From: an uncultured Clostridia bacterium
GTDB taxonomy: Bacteria > Bacillota_A > Clostridia > TANB77 > CAG-508
NCBI GenBank assembly: GCA_944393405.1
Contig: CALYAC010000009.1
Span: forward strand, 1-64,000
DNA: 64,000 bases
Direction: 5' to 3'
Every line of letters starts with the position of its first letter. Positions within the stretch are counted from its first letter, which is position 1. Positions 18,690 to 25,726 of the stretch are shown piece after piece. The notes below the pieces were generated by a model. It searched no databases and was not told the origin of the DNA. It saw only the letters and a list, made by a program, of their open reading frames with translations. The translations under genes were made by a program, and so were the position numbers.

Positions 18690-19329
18690 TTATGTATATG
18701 TAGTGCTAGTTAAAGCATTAACGGGATTAGGAAGATTTACAAGAAAAATTAGCAAATATGAATACACTCATATTGCTATATGTTTAAATGAAAAATTTGA
18801 TAAATTTTATACTTTTTCTAGAAGAAAACATTACAATCCATTTGATTGTGGATTTATGATCGAAACATTAGATTGTTATGCTTTTGGAAAACATAAAGAT
18901 GTAAAATTAAAAATATTTAAACTTCCTGTTTCAAATGAAAATAAAGAAAAAATAGAAAGATATATAGATAATATAGATAAAGATCAAAAGTATATATTCA
19001 ATTTTTTTTCTATGATTACCATGCCAATATTTCATGGATTTAGAATATATAAGGCACATAATTGTATGTCATTTGTTAGTAAAATTATAGAACTAACAGA
19101 TACAGTTGAAATGAAAAAGGCATATTATAAATACAACATAAAAGAAATAGATACATTATTATCAGAATATTTATACAATGAAGATTGTTATGAGAAGAAA
19201 ACTATAGAAACAAAAAATTATATGGATCATGTTTTCTTTATTAAAATTATTTTTAATTTTATAAATTTAAATATTAGACTTATTTATAGGATGATTCTGA
19301 AGGGAAGAAAAGTAAAAAATGAAGAATAA
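18664..19329 (+). CDS. Permuted papain-like (YiiX/LRAT-type) hydrolase, putative
   Basis: A 221-residue protein. An early His in YTHIAICLN (near residue 36) and a later Cys in HNCMSFVSKII (near 133) give the His-first, Cys-later order of the permuted NlpC/P60-papain class (YaeF/YiiX, LRAT, PLAAT). In animals that class includes phospholipid acyltransferases and phospholipases, which fits this operon. No signal peptide is seen. The C-terminus (IIFNFINLNIRLIYRMIL) is amphipathic and could touch the membrane. The start ATG at 18664 lies inside the end of the phosphatidyltransferase gene. The fold assignment rests on motif order only. Confidence 0.6.
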   Translation: MKKQEKKNSYVYVVLVKALTGLGRFTRKISKYEYTHIAICLNEKFDKFYTFSRRKHYNPFDCGFMIETLDCYAFGKHKDVKLKIFKLPVSNENKEKIERYIDNIDKDQKYIFNFFSMITMPIFHGFRIYKAHNCMSFVSKIIELTDTVEMKKAYYKYNIKEIDTLLSEYLYNEDCYEKKTIETKNYMDHVFFIKIIFNFINLNIRLIYRMILKGRKVKNEE

Positions 19330-20584
19330 ATCTAATACTAAGAAGTATAAAGAATATGCTTGGAAAATGTTGCTAAGTTTTGGCTTTATTTATTTGTTTT
19401 TCTATAATGGAAGGCAAAATATTAACTTAGTGATGACACAAATGGCTGATGAATTTAATACAACAACTGGTTCTATTGGTGTGATTTCATCCGTACTATT
19501 TTGGAGTTATGCGATTGGACAATTAATAAATGGAAGACTTGGATCATATTTTGGACATAAGAAATTTATGATGATAGGAATAGTAATGTCTGCTATCATG
19601 AATATTTTGATTTCTTTTCAAAATTCAATTTTAATTATATCCATACTTTGGGGACTAAATGGATATTTTCAATCAATGGTTTGGGCAAATGGAATAGGTG
19701 TACTAAATAAATGGTGGGATAAGAAAAAAAGAGGATTTGCAACAGGTATTGCAACTGCTTTTTCAGGATTATCACAAGTTATTACATATATAAGTGTATC
19801 AATATGTATAGAATTATTTCCAGAATTAGGATGGAGAGCAGGATTTAGATTTCCAATAATTCCAGTTTTATTCTTAATAATTCCTTTTTACTTTTTATTT
19901 AAAGAAAAACCAGAAGATGTGGGTTTGAATCCAATTAAAGAAGATTATAATAAAAAAGTTAAAAAAGAAAAATTCTTATATCCATACAAGAAACTTTTCA
20001 GTCAACCTAGAATGGTTTTGTTTTGTTTTATTTCTGCAATTGCTGGAATTGGTAGATATGGATTATTAACATGGATACCAACTTATTTTATGGAATCTAT
20101 GGGATTTTCAATTAAGGAAGGAATTTTTAGTGCAATATTTTTACCAATAGGACAAGCTCTTGCAATGTTTATTTTTCCATTTCTTACAGATAAGGTATTT
20201 AAAGGTAAAAGAGAACCAATGATTGCATTAGCATCAATTCTGACTTTCTTGGGAATGATAACTTTTCCATTTATTCATTCACAAAATATAGCATCAATGG
20301 TATTATTTATAGTTGGAGTTTTTAGTATGGTTAGTGGAGTAATTTGGTCTATTGCAGGTGATATTGGTGATAGTAAATATTCATCTACAGCAGCAGGTAT
20401 ATTAGATTGGTCTGCCTATATGGGAGCAGCAATTCAAGCATTCTTATTTGGATTATTAAAAGATACTTTTGGATGGAATGCAATATTTACTACTATTGGA
20501 TGTTTATATATTATTATATTTTTATTAACTATTATATCGAGTAATACTAAGGAAGGAGAACGAGTTGAAAGCAATAATATTTAA
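19319..20584 (+). CDS. MFS transporter, organophosphate:phosphate antiporter (GlpT/UhpT) type
   Basis: A 421-residue, roughly 12-helix transporter. The first helix region FFYNGRQNINLVM and the segment ILWGLNGYFQSMVWANGIG ... KWWDKKKRGFATG match the organophosphate antiporter group (GlpT, UhpT, PgtP), which exchange phosphate for phosphorylated small molecules. It likely imports a phosphorylated alcohol for the cytidylyltransferase encoded next. It overlaps the upstream gene by 11 bases and the downstream gene by 20. The exact substrate cannot be read from sequence. Confidence 0.87.
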   Translation: MKNKSNTKKYKEYAWKMLLSFGFIYLFFYNGRQNINLVMTQMADEFNTTTGSIGVISSVLFWSYAIGQLINGRLGSYFGHKKFMMIGIVMSAIMNILISFQNSILIISILWGLNGYFQSMVWANGIGVLNKWWDKKKRGFATGIATAFSGLSQVITYISVSICIELFPELGWRAGFRFPIIPVLFLIIPFYFLFKEKPEDVGLNPIKEDYNKKVKKEKFLYPYKKLFSQPRMVLFCFISAIAGIGRYGLLTWIPTYFMESMGFSIKEGIFSAIFLPIGQALAMFIFPFLTDKVFKGKREPMIALASILTFLGMITFPFIHSQNIASMVLFIVGVFSMVSGVIWSIAGDIGDSKYSSTAAGILDWSAYMGAAIQAFLFGLLKDTFGWNAIFTTIGCLYIIIFLLTIISSNTKEGERVESNNI

Positions 20585-21305
20585 TTCTGGTTTGGGAAGT
20601 AGAATGGGAGAATTAACAAGGAATAAGCATAAATCCATGATAAAATTATATAATGGTGAAACAATATTAGAAAGGCAAATTAGAATATTAAATGAATATG
20701 GAATTAAAGAATTTGTAATTACAGTAGGTTATAAAAAAGAACAAATAATAGAAATGACAAAAAAATATACTAATATAAGTTTTTATTTTGTAGAAAATTA
20801 CGATTATATGAATACAAACTATATTGTGTCTATGAATAATGCTTATGAACTTTTGGATGATAATTTTTTACTTCTACATGGAGATTTGGTTTTTAATAGA
20901 AAATTAATAGAAAAAATTTTAAAAGATAAAAGAGAGTCAATTTGCTTATTTAATGAAAATAAACAATTGCCAGAAAAAGACTTTAAAGGAAGATTTAAAG
21001 ATAATATTTTAAGAGAAGTTTCTATATCTATTTTTGATGATGATTGTTATGCTTTTCAGCCATTATATAAATTGAGCAAAAGAGATATTAATGTTTGGAA
21101 AAATAAAGTTAAAGAATTTGTAAATAATGGCAAAACTAAAGTATATGCAGAAGAAGCATTAAATGAAATTACAGATAAAATTTCAATTTATGGTATGTCA
21201 TATAAAGATGATTATATAGAAGAAATTGATAATATAGATGACTATATTAGAGTTTCTAATGAAATTAAAATCTTTGATGAAGAAGAAAATAAACTTTTAA
21301 TCTAA
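20565..21305 (+). CDS. LicC-like nucleotidyltransferase (CTP:phospho-alcohol type)
   Basis: A 246-residue NTP-transferase. The N-terminus has the nucleotide loop FNSGLGSRMGELTRNKHKSM; ILERQIRILNEYGIKEFVITVGYKKEQI follows, and LLLHGDLVF carries the metal-binding Asp. YDYMNTNYIVSM resembles the Asn-rich region of LicC/PntC cytidylyltransferases that bind choline or aminoethyl groups. The start is a TTG at 20565 with AGGAAGGAGAACGAG before it and a 20-base overlap with the transporter gene. It probably converts an imported phospho-alcohol to a CDP-alcohol. No kinase gene accompanies it. Confidence 0.85.
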   Translation: MKAIIFNSGLGSRMGELTRNKHKSMIKLYNGETILERQIRILNEYGIKEFVITVGYKKEQIIEMTKKYTNISFYFVENYDYMNTNYIVSMNNAYELLDDNFLLLHGDLVFNRKLIEKILKDKRESICLFNENKQLPEKDFKGRFKDNILREVSISIFDDDCYAFQPLYKLSKRDINVWKNKVKEFVNNGKTKVYAEEALNEITDKISIYGMSYKDDYIEEIDNIDDYIRVSNEIKIFDEEENKLLI

Positions 21306-21331
21306 ATATAAAATATAGTATGTAAATATAG

Positions 21332-21375
21332 AAAGCACCACAACAGAGAGAGATTTGTATCTGAAGTGGTGCTTT
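21332..21375. terminator. Hairpin between the lipid operon and the 21457 cassette
   Basis: AAAGCACCAC (21332-21341) pairs perfectly with GTGGTGCTTT (21366-21375), loop of 24. T-runs are short on both sides. It probably ends the lipid operon on the plus strand and blocks minus-strand read-through. Confidence 0.6.
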
Positions 21376-21436
21376 AGTCTAAGCAATCACACGAAAATGT
21401 GTTACTTAGGAGGAGTAGAAAGCTACATTATGAGCT

Positions 21437-21458
21437 AAAAAGCCTTTAATTACAGGCT
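21437..21458 (-). terminator. Terminator of the 21457 gene
   Basis: On the minus strand AGCCT (21458-21454) pairs with AGGCT (21445-21441), followed by TTTTT. The stem overlaps the stop codon. Confidence 0.6.
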
Positions 21459-21753
21459 ACTTAAACATCATCAGAGCTTCGTTAAGACGCATCATGGTCT
21501 TCTCACAAGAACCAGAAAGGTAGTCGGGAGAAGTCTTACCCGCGATGACCTCGTCAACTTTCCTGATAAGCTTTTCAGGGTTGGGATAATCCGAATGCGA
21601 GAGTTGCCTCTTAAACTTGGCAAGCTTCCTGTTGAGCTCTTCCCTAGTAGAGGCATGCAACAAGCTATAATGCAGATCGGAGATACAAGTTCTCCTAACG
21701 ATAAGCTCGTTCTTCAGATCATTCACCCTGTCAGCGAACAGATTGTTTGACAT
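21457..21753 (-). CDS. Orphan hypothetical protein, 98 aa, foreign composition
   Basis: I do not recognise this protein. It is mostly helical and charged (DRVNDLKNELIVRRT, REELNRKLAKFKRQL, PEKLIRKVDEVIAG), with no membrane segment. About 50 % GC in two sampled lines contrasts with 25-30 % in flanking genes. It has its own promoter (TTGACT-17-TATAAT, 21835-21863), a clear AAAGGAG ribosome site and a terminator. It faces against all genes around it. It resembles four other one-gene cassettes in this window in layout but not in sequence. Confidence 0.8.
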   Translation of the reverse strand: MSNNLFADRVNDLKNELIVRRTCISDLHYSLLHASTREELNRKLAKFKRQLSHSDYPNPEKLIRKVDEVIAGKTSPDYLSGSCEKTMMRLNEALMMFK

Positions 21754-21834
21754 TTTTTACTCCTTTATTTCTTAGGACAAAAGTCCTCCGATATTTAATT
21801 TGCAAAAAACTCTTTTGAAGTTAAATGCAATTTA

Positions 21835-21863
21835 ATTATACCTCTAATTTACATAAAAGTCAA
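21835..21863 (-). promoter_or_regulatory. Promoter of the 21457 cassette
   Basis: Minus strand TTGACT (21863-21858), 17 bases, TATAAT (21840-21835). Eleven of 12 consensus bases match. Confidence 0.85.
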
Positions 21864-21993
21864 TGAATATGAAAAAAAATTCATGTTATTTATATGCTTT
21901 TTTGCTATATTTGCTATAAATATACAGTTAAAGGTATACATTTATTATTAAATACATAAATAATATTGATAAAAATAAAAAAAAGATATAAAA

Positions 21994-22002
21994 TGCTATA
22001 AT
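21994..22002 (+). promoter_or_regulatory. Extended -10 promoter of trmH-like gene
   Basis: TGCTATAAT is a perfect extended -10. No good -35 lies 17 bases upstream, as expected for this promoter type. Confidence 0.65.
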
Positions 22003-22038
22003 ATAGAACGACAGAATATGAAAAATAGGAGAGAGAGA

Positions 22039-22824
22039 ATGAATATAATTTCAAGTAAAGATAATGAGATAATAAAAAATATAAGAAAATTAAAAGAAAA
22101 GAAATATAGAGACATAGAAAATTCATATATTATAGAAGGAATAAAACTTATAAAAGAAGCTATTGAAGAAAAAGCTATAATTAAACAAATAGTAATATGT
22201 GAAGAATTTTCTGATAGTGAAATAGATAAAGAAACTATGTTTGAACTTGCAAGACATAATTTGGTATATGTAACTAAATCAGTTTTTAATATTATTACAG
22301 ATGTTAAAACTCCACAAGGAATAATAGCAGTATTAGAAAAAAAGAAAAATGAAGATGCAAATTATAAAGAAGACATAATAATTGCATTAGATGATATACA
22401 AGATCCAGGAAATTTAGGAACGATACTAAGAACAATAGATAGTGCTAATTTAAAGCAAATTATAGTATCTAAGAATACTGTAGATGTATATAATCCAAAG
22501 GTTGTAAGATCAACAATGGGAGCTATATTTAGAATAAATGTAGTAGAAGCGGAAAATTTAAAAGATGAGCTTGAAAACGCAAAAAAGCATGGATACAAAG
22601 TGATGGTAACGTCGCTTGATTCTAAGAAAAATATTTATAATGTAGATTATAATAAAAAAGTAATTGTTATAGGAAATGAGGCAAAAGGAGTTTCTAAAGA
22701 GATAAAAGAAATAGCTGATGAAAAAGTTATAATACCAATGCTTGGAAAAACAGAAAGCTTAAATGCATCAGTAGCTACAAGTATTATGGTATATGAATAT
22801 GTAAGAAGAAAAATAAGCAAATAA
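22039..22824 (+). CDS. TrmH/SpoU family 2'-O-ribose RNA methyltransferase
   Basis: A 261-residue SPOUT enzyme that methylates the 2'-OH of a nucleotide in rRNA or tRNA using SAM. An N-terminal substrate-binding domain (YIIEGIKLIKEAIEE) precedes the trefoil-knot domain with motif 1 DPGNLGTILRT, motif 2 VIVIGNEAKGVS and motif 3 IPMLGKTESLNASVA. It is of the RlmB type but the exact target is not clear. The ATG at 22039 follows GGAGAGAGAG; the in-frame ATG at 22018 has no ribosome site. dtd follows 60 bases later. Confidence 0.93.
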   Translation: MNIISSKDNEIIKNIRKLKEKKYRDIENSYIIEGIKLIKEAIEEKAIIKQIVICEEFSDSEIDKETMFELARHNLVYVTKSVFNIITDVKTPQGIIAVLEKKKNEDANYKEDIIIALDDIQDPGNLGTILRTIDSANLKQIIVSKNTVDVYNPKVVRSTMGAIFRINVVEAENLKDELENAKKHGYKVMVTSLDSKKNIYNVDYNKKVIVIGNEAKGVSKEIKEIADEKVIIPMLGKTESLNASVATSIMVYEYVRRKISK

Positions 22825-22884
22825 AAAGATAAAAAATCGATAAATTGGGTATAGACCAAAGTTTACCAAAGGATGTGATGAAAA

Positions 22885-23322
22885 ATGAAATTAGTAGTAC
22901 AAAGAGTAAACAATGCAAAAGTTGATGTAGATAATAAAACAGTAGGAAGTATAGAGAAAGGTTTTTTAGTCCTTTTAGGTGTTACACATACTGATACAAA
23001 AGAGATTGCAGATTATTTAGTAAAAAAGTTATGTAATTTAAGAGTATTTGAAGATGAAAATGAAAAGATGAATTTAAGTATAAAGGATGTAAATGGAAAA
23101 TTATTAATAGTATCACAATTTACTCTTTATGCAGACTGTACAGGAGGAAATAGACCATCATTTATAAATGCAGCTAAACCAGAATTTGCAAATGAACTAT
23201 ATGAATATTTTTGTGATAAATGTAAAGAAACAGGAATAGAAGTTCAAAAAGGAATATTTGGAGCTGATATGAAAGTAAATCTTTTAAATGATGGACCGGT
23301 AACAATTATTTTAGAAAAATAA
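22885..23322 (+). CDS. dtd: D-aminoacyl-tRNA deacylase
   Basis: DTD hydrolyses D-amino acids (and Gly from mischarged tRNA-Ala) off tRNA. The 145-residue length is standard. The family motifs SQFTLYAD (near 79) and NDGPVT near the C-terminus, which carries the cross-subunit Gly-cisPro-type site, are both intact. AAAGGATG lies before the ATG. It probably shares a transcript with the TrmH-type methylase upstream. Confidence 0.97.
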   Translation: MKLVVQRVNNAKVDVDNKTVGSIEKGFLVLLGVTHTDTKEIADYLVKKLCNLRVFEDENEKMNLSIKDVNGKLLIVSQFTLYADCTGGNRPSFINAAKPEFANELYEYFCDKCKETGIEVQKGIFGADMKVNLLNDGPVTIILEK

Positions 23323-23353
23323 TTATATTTTATATATACAAATAAAAAAATTA

Positions 23354-23362
23354 TGATATAAT
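23354..23362 (+). promoter_or_regulatory. Extended -10 promoter of the 23392-24855 operon
   Basis: TGATATAAT is a perfect extended -10, 30 bases before the first start codon of the unknown three-gene operon. Confidence 0.6.
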
Positions 23363-23391
23363 ATTTTTATAAAACGAAGAAGGAGAAAAAA

Positions 23392-23559
23392 ATGTTTAAA
23401 TTCGAAGGAAAATATGGTAATATACATGTTGATGGAATGAGTAAAGATATTGAGAAACTTAGTGCTAAAGATTTGGAAGAATATTTAGTATGTTTAGAAG
23501 GCAAGAGAGGAAAACTTATAGAAGAACAAAATGTGTTTATTTCACAAATAATTGATTAG
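23392..23559 (+). CDS. Small hypothetical protein, 55 aa
   Basis: The peptide begins MFKFEGKYGNIHVDGMSKD and contains an acidic-basic helix (IEKLSAKDLEEYLVCLEGK). AGAAGGAGAAAAAA precedes the ATG and an extended -10 promoter lies upstream, so it is very likely expressed. It is the first gene of a three-gene unknown operon; the next gene starts 22 bases after its stop. I see no known domain. Confidence 0.7.
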   Translation: MFKFEGKYGNIHVDGMSKDIEKLSAKDLEEYLVCLEGKRGKLIEEQNVFISQIID

Positions 23560-23581
23560 AAAAATAAATGGGGGACAAAAG

Positions 23582-24070
23582 ATGAATACTAAAAATATAG
23601 TAAACGGAATTGGTCAGGCATCTAAAAAGATTGCAAAAGGTATGGCTAAGACTTCTAAGAAAGCAATCAAAGGAGTTGCTAAAACAACTGGAAAATATAG
23701 TCTAAAAGGAATTGGAAAATTAGTTGAATTTACAGGAAGAACCGGAATTCGTACTGTAGATGCATTAGTAAAAAATAGATCTTTACAAAAGATAGTAACT
23801 ACCGCAGGATTATTAGCTGCAAGTGTGGCAATTCCAGGAGTAGGACCGGCATTAATTGGATGCACAGCTATTAAATACATGACAGAAAATGCAATCTTAG
23901 GAAAGAATAAGGGGCTTTTAGCTGAAGTAAATGATATGATAAACCTTGGAACAACAGTTACTAGAGGAGTAAGTAATATCGTACTAAGACCAGCATTACA
24001 TGAATTAGATAAAGGAGCAATGAAATTAGGCAAAAATTATCAAGATAAAATTGATGATTTATTTAAATAA
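23582..24070 (+). CDS. Lys/Gly-rich hypothetical protein with hydrophobic centre
   Basis: This 162-residue protein has a strongly basic, repetitive N-terminal third (ASKKIAKGMAKTSKKAIKG, VAKTTGKYSLKGIGK), then a hydrophobic stretch LLAASVAIPGVGPALIGC at about 80-97, then an amphipathic C-terminus. The pattern suggests membrane or nucleic-acid association; no catalytic motif is seen. The ATG at 23582 follows GGGGGACAAAAG. It sits between two other unknown genes, with 14 bases to the next. Confidence 0.75.
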   Translation: MNTKNIVNGIGQASKKIAKGMAKTSKKAIKGVAKTTGKYSLKGIGKLVEFTGRTGIRTVDALVKNRSLQKIVTTAGLLAASVAIPGVGPALIGCTAIKYMTENAILGKNKGLLAEVNDMINLGTTVTRGVSNIVLRPALHELDKGAMKLGKNYQDKIDDLFK

Positions 24071-24084
24071 ATAGGAGAGAAACA

Positions 24085-24855
24085 ATGGATAAAGAACAAA
24101 TATTGATTGAATTAGATGAAAATTTAAAAAGTTTAGATGATTTAAATAAAGAAATTTTTATGACATTACTAGCTATATATCAAAAGAGAATTGAAAAATT
24201 AAAGAATACGAATATAAAAGAATTTAAACACAGAATAAGCCAGCAGGCTGAATATTATAGTCAGAATATAAGTAAATATAATAGTGAAATAGAAAAATAT
24301 ACAGAAGAAATAGAAAAGGAAATGGATTTATTAGTAGATTCGTATGATGAAATATATGTTAATGTATTTCAAATAATGCAAAATGCTATAAACAATCAAA
24401 AAGTAGCTACAGCTAATGTAGTAACATCATCTGATAGAAAATCTAAAGAAGAATTATCAGATGAAGAAAGAAATAATTTATATAATACAGCTATTGCATG
24501 TGCACAAAAAAAATTAAATTATGCAGTTATCGAAAATGAATGTTATTATAGATTAAAATGGTGTATTAAGAGTATAAAAGATGATTTCAATAATATTTTT
24601 GTTAATAGTAGTAATGAAATTGCAGAATATAAAGATAATGTATTTACCAAATTAAGAAGATTCATATTTAATAAAATATCTGGAAAGAAAAATTTTAAGA
24701 AGTTCTTAAAAAATATTAAAGATGAACATATAAATTCCATTATAAAGAAAAATAAAAATAGAAGAGAAGGATTACATTTTATTCTTTTAGGAATAATAGG
24801 ACAAATGGAAATAACGAGAAAAAATATAGTAGAAATTTATGAAAAAGCAGTATAA
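24085..24855 (+). CDS. Coiled-coil hypothetical protein, 256 aa
   Basis: I do not recognise this protein. It is almost entirely helical, with heptad-like segments (DENLKSLDDLNKEIF, ISKYNSEIEKYTEEIEKEMDLL) and a basic C-terminal half (KLRRFIFNKISGKKNFKKFLK). No signal peptide or long membrane helix is seen. GGAGAG precedes the ATG, 14 bases after the previous gene. A terminator follows. With the two upstream genes it forms an isolated operon of unknown purpose. Confidence 0.75.
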   Translation: MDKEQILIELDENLKSLDDLNKEIFMTLLAIYQKRIEKLKNTNIKEFKHRISQQAEYYSQNISKYNSEIEKYTEEIEKEMDLLVDSYDEIYVNVFQIMQNAINNQKVATANVVTSSDRKSKEELSDEERNNLYNTAIACAQKKLNYAVIENECYYRLKWCIKSIKDDFNNIFVNSSNEIAEYKDNVFTKLRRFIFNKISGKKNFKKFLKNIKDEHINSIIKKNKNRREGLHFILLGIIGQMEITRKNIVEIYEKAV

Positions 24856-24869
24856 AATAATTAATTTAA

Positions 24870-24914
24870 ATAAAAAGATGAATAGTTACAAATAATAATA
24901 ATTCATCTTTTTAT
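24870..24914 (+). terminator. Terminator of the unknown three-gene operon
   Basis: ATAAAAAGATGAAT (24870-24883) pairs perfectly with ATTCATCTTTTTAT (24901-24914). A-runs and T-runs on both sides could stop transcripts from either strand. Confidence 0.8.
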
Positions 24915-24960
24915 TTTGTTAATTTTAATAATTAAAAATAGGAAATATAATAATTAAATA

Positions 24961-25593
24961 TTATTTATACAATAAAGTTATTCGATTTTTTTTAACCTCA
25001 ATAAGATTATCTTCTTTTAAATGTTTTAATTCTCTAAACATTGCAGATCTATTAACCCCCATATAATCAGCTAAATCTTTTAATGAAAAAGGTAAGTATA
25101 TACGTCTCATATATGATTTCTTGTATTCTATTTCAAAATACTCAAGCAGTTTATCACGTATTTGTTTTTTCTCTAAGACTCTAATTCTTTCATTTTTCTC
25201 TTTCAATTTTTCATTAATAATATTAAATAAATTCATCAAAAATATATTAAAATAATTATGATTTAAATTATTAGGATTTATTAATTTATCATAATCAATT
25301 ACTACTACTTGTGAATCTTCTTTTGCAATTATTTCATAGTTTTCATTATTAGTTAAAGAAATATTTGTACCAAATACAGAATCAGTTTCTAAATTTTCGA
25401 TTATTATTTCATTACCATTATATTCTATATTTTTTATTTGTGCAGATCCTTTAACAATAATGCCAACTATATTACCGTTTTTTATAGTAGGAAGAACCTC
25501 CTGATTTTTATTAAAATTATATATATGTACACCCAATAAATCATATAATTTATTTATTTGAGATTTTGTTAAATCCTCAAATGGACTATTCAT
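24961..25593 (-). CDS. Crp/Fnr family transcriptional regulator
   Basis: A 210-residue regulator with an N-terminal cyclic-nucleotide-binding-like barrel (IVGIIVKGSAQIKN, LETDSVFGTNISL; about 15-115), a dimer helix, and a C-terminal Crp-type winged helix (about 150-210) whose recognition helix is SLKDLADYMGVNRSAMFREL. No Cys cluster for a 4Fe-4S centre is seen, so it is not an FNR-type oxygen sensor. I start at the ATG at 25593 behind GGGTGATT. It is divergent from nrdDG, and an inverted repeat lies between the two promoters, so self-control and nrdDG control are plausible. Confidence 0.9.
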   Translation of the reverse strand: MNSPFEDLTKSQINKLYDLLGVHIYNFNKNQEVLPTIKNGNIVGIIVKGSAQIKNIEYNGNEIIIENLETDSVFGTNISLTNNENYEIIAKEDSQVVVIDYDKLINPNNLNHNYFNIFLMNLFNIINEKLKEKNERIRVLEKKQIRDKLLEYFEIEYKKSYMRRIYLPFSLKDLADYMGVNRSAMFRELKHLKEDNLIEVKKNRITLLYK

Positions 25594-25610
25594 AGTAATC
25601 ACCCAAAAAC

Positions 25611-25638
25611 ATTTTAACAAAAAAACAGAAAAGGTGCA
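25611..25638 (-). promoter_or_regulatory. Promoter of the Crp/Fnr gene
   Basis: Minus strand TTGCAC (25638-25633), 16 bases, TAAAAT (25616-25611). The -35 overlaps the left arm of the inverted repeat at 25634-25650. Confidence 0.55.
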
Positions 25639-25650
25639 AGTGCAACTTGT
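25634..25650. promoter_or_regulatory. Candidate operator between crp-like gene and nrdD
   Basis: TGCAAGT and ACTTGTA are near-perfect inverted arms (6 of 7 pairs) around a 3-base centre. The element touches the -35 hexamers of both divergent promoters. Its size and form suit a Crp/Fnr-family dimer, though it is not the classic TGTGA or TTGAT site. Confidence 0.55.
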
Positions 25651-25674
25651 AAGTTATATATTTTATTATTAGAA
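25646..25674 (+). promoter_or_regulatory. Promoter of nrdDG
   Basis: TTGTAA (25646-25651), 17 bases, TAGAAT (25669-25674). The -35 overlaps the right arm of the candidate operator. Confidence 0.6.
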
Positions 25675-25726
25675 TTTAGGCAGTTAATTAATAAAAAATG
25701 AAAAAACAAGAGGGGGTACATAAGAT

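Noticed and set aside
23582..24070. Bacteriocin or toxin precursor
   Set aside because: The basic, Gly-rich pattern is suggestive, but there is no leader, export gene or immunity gene nearby.
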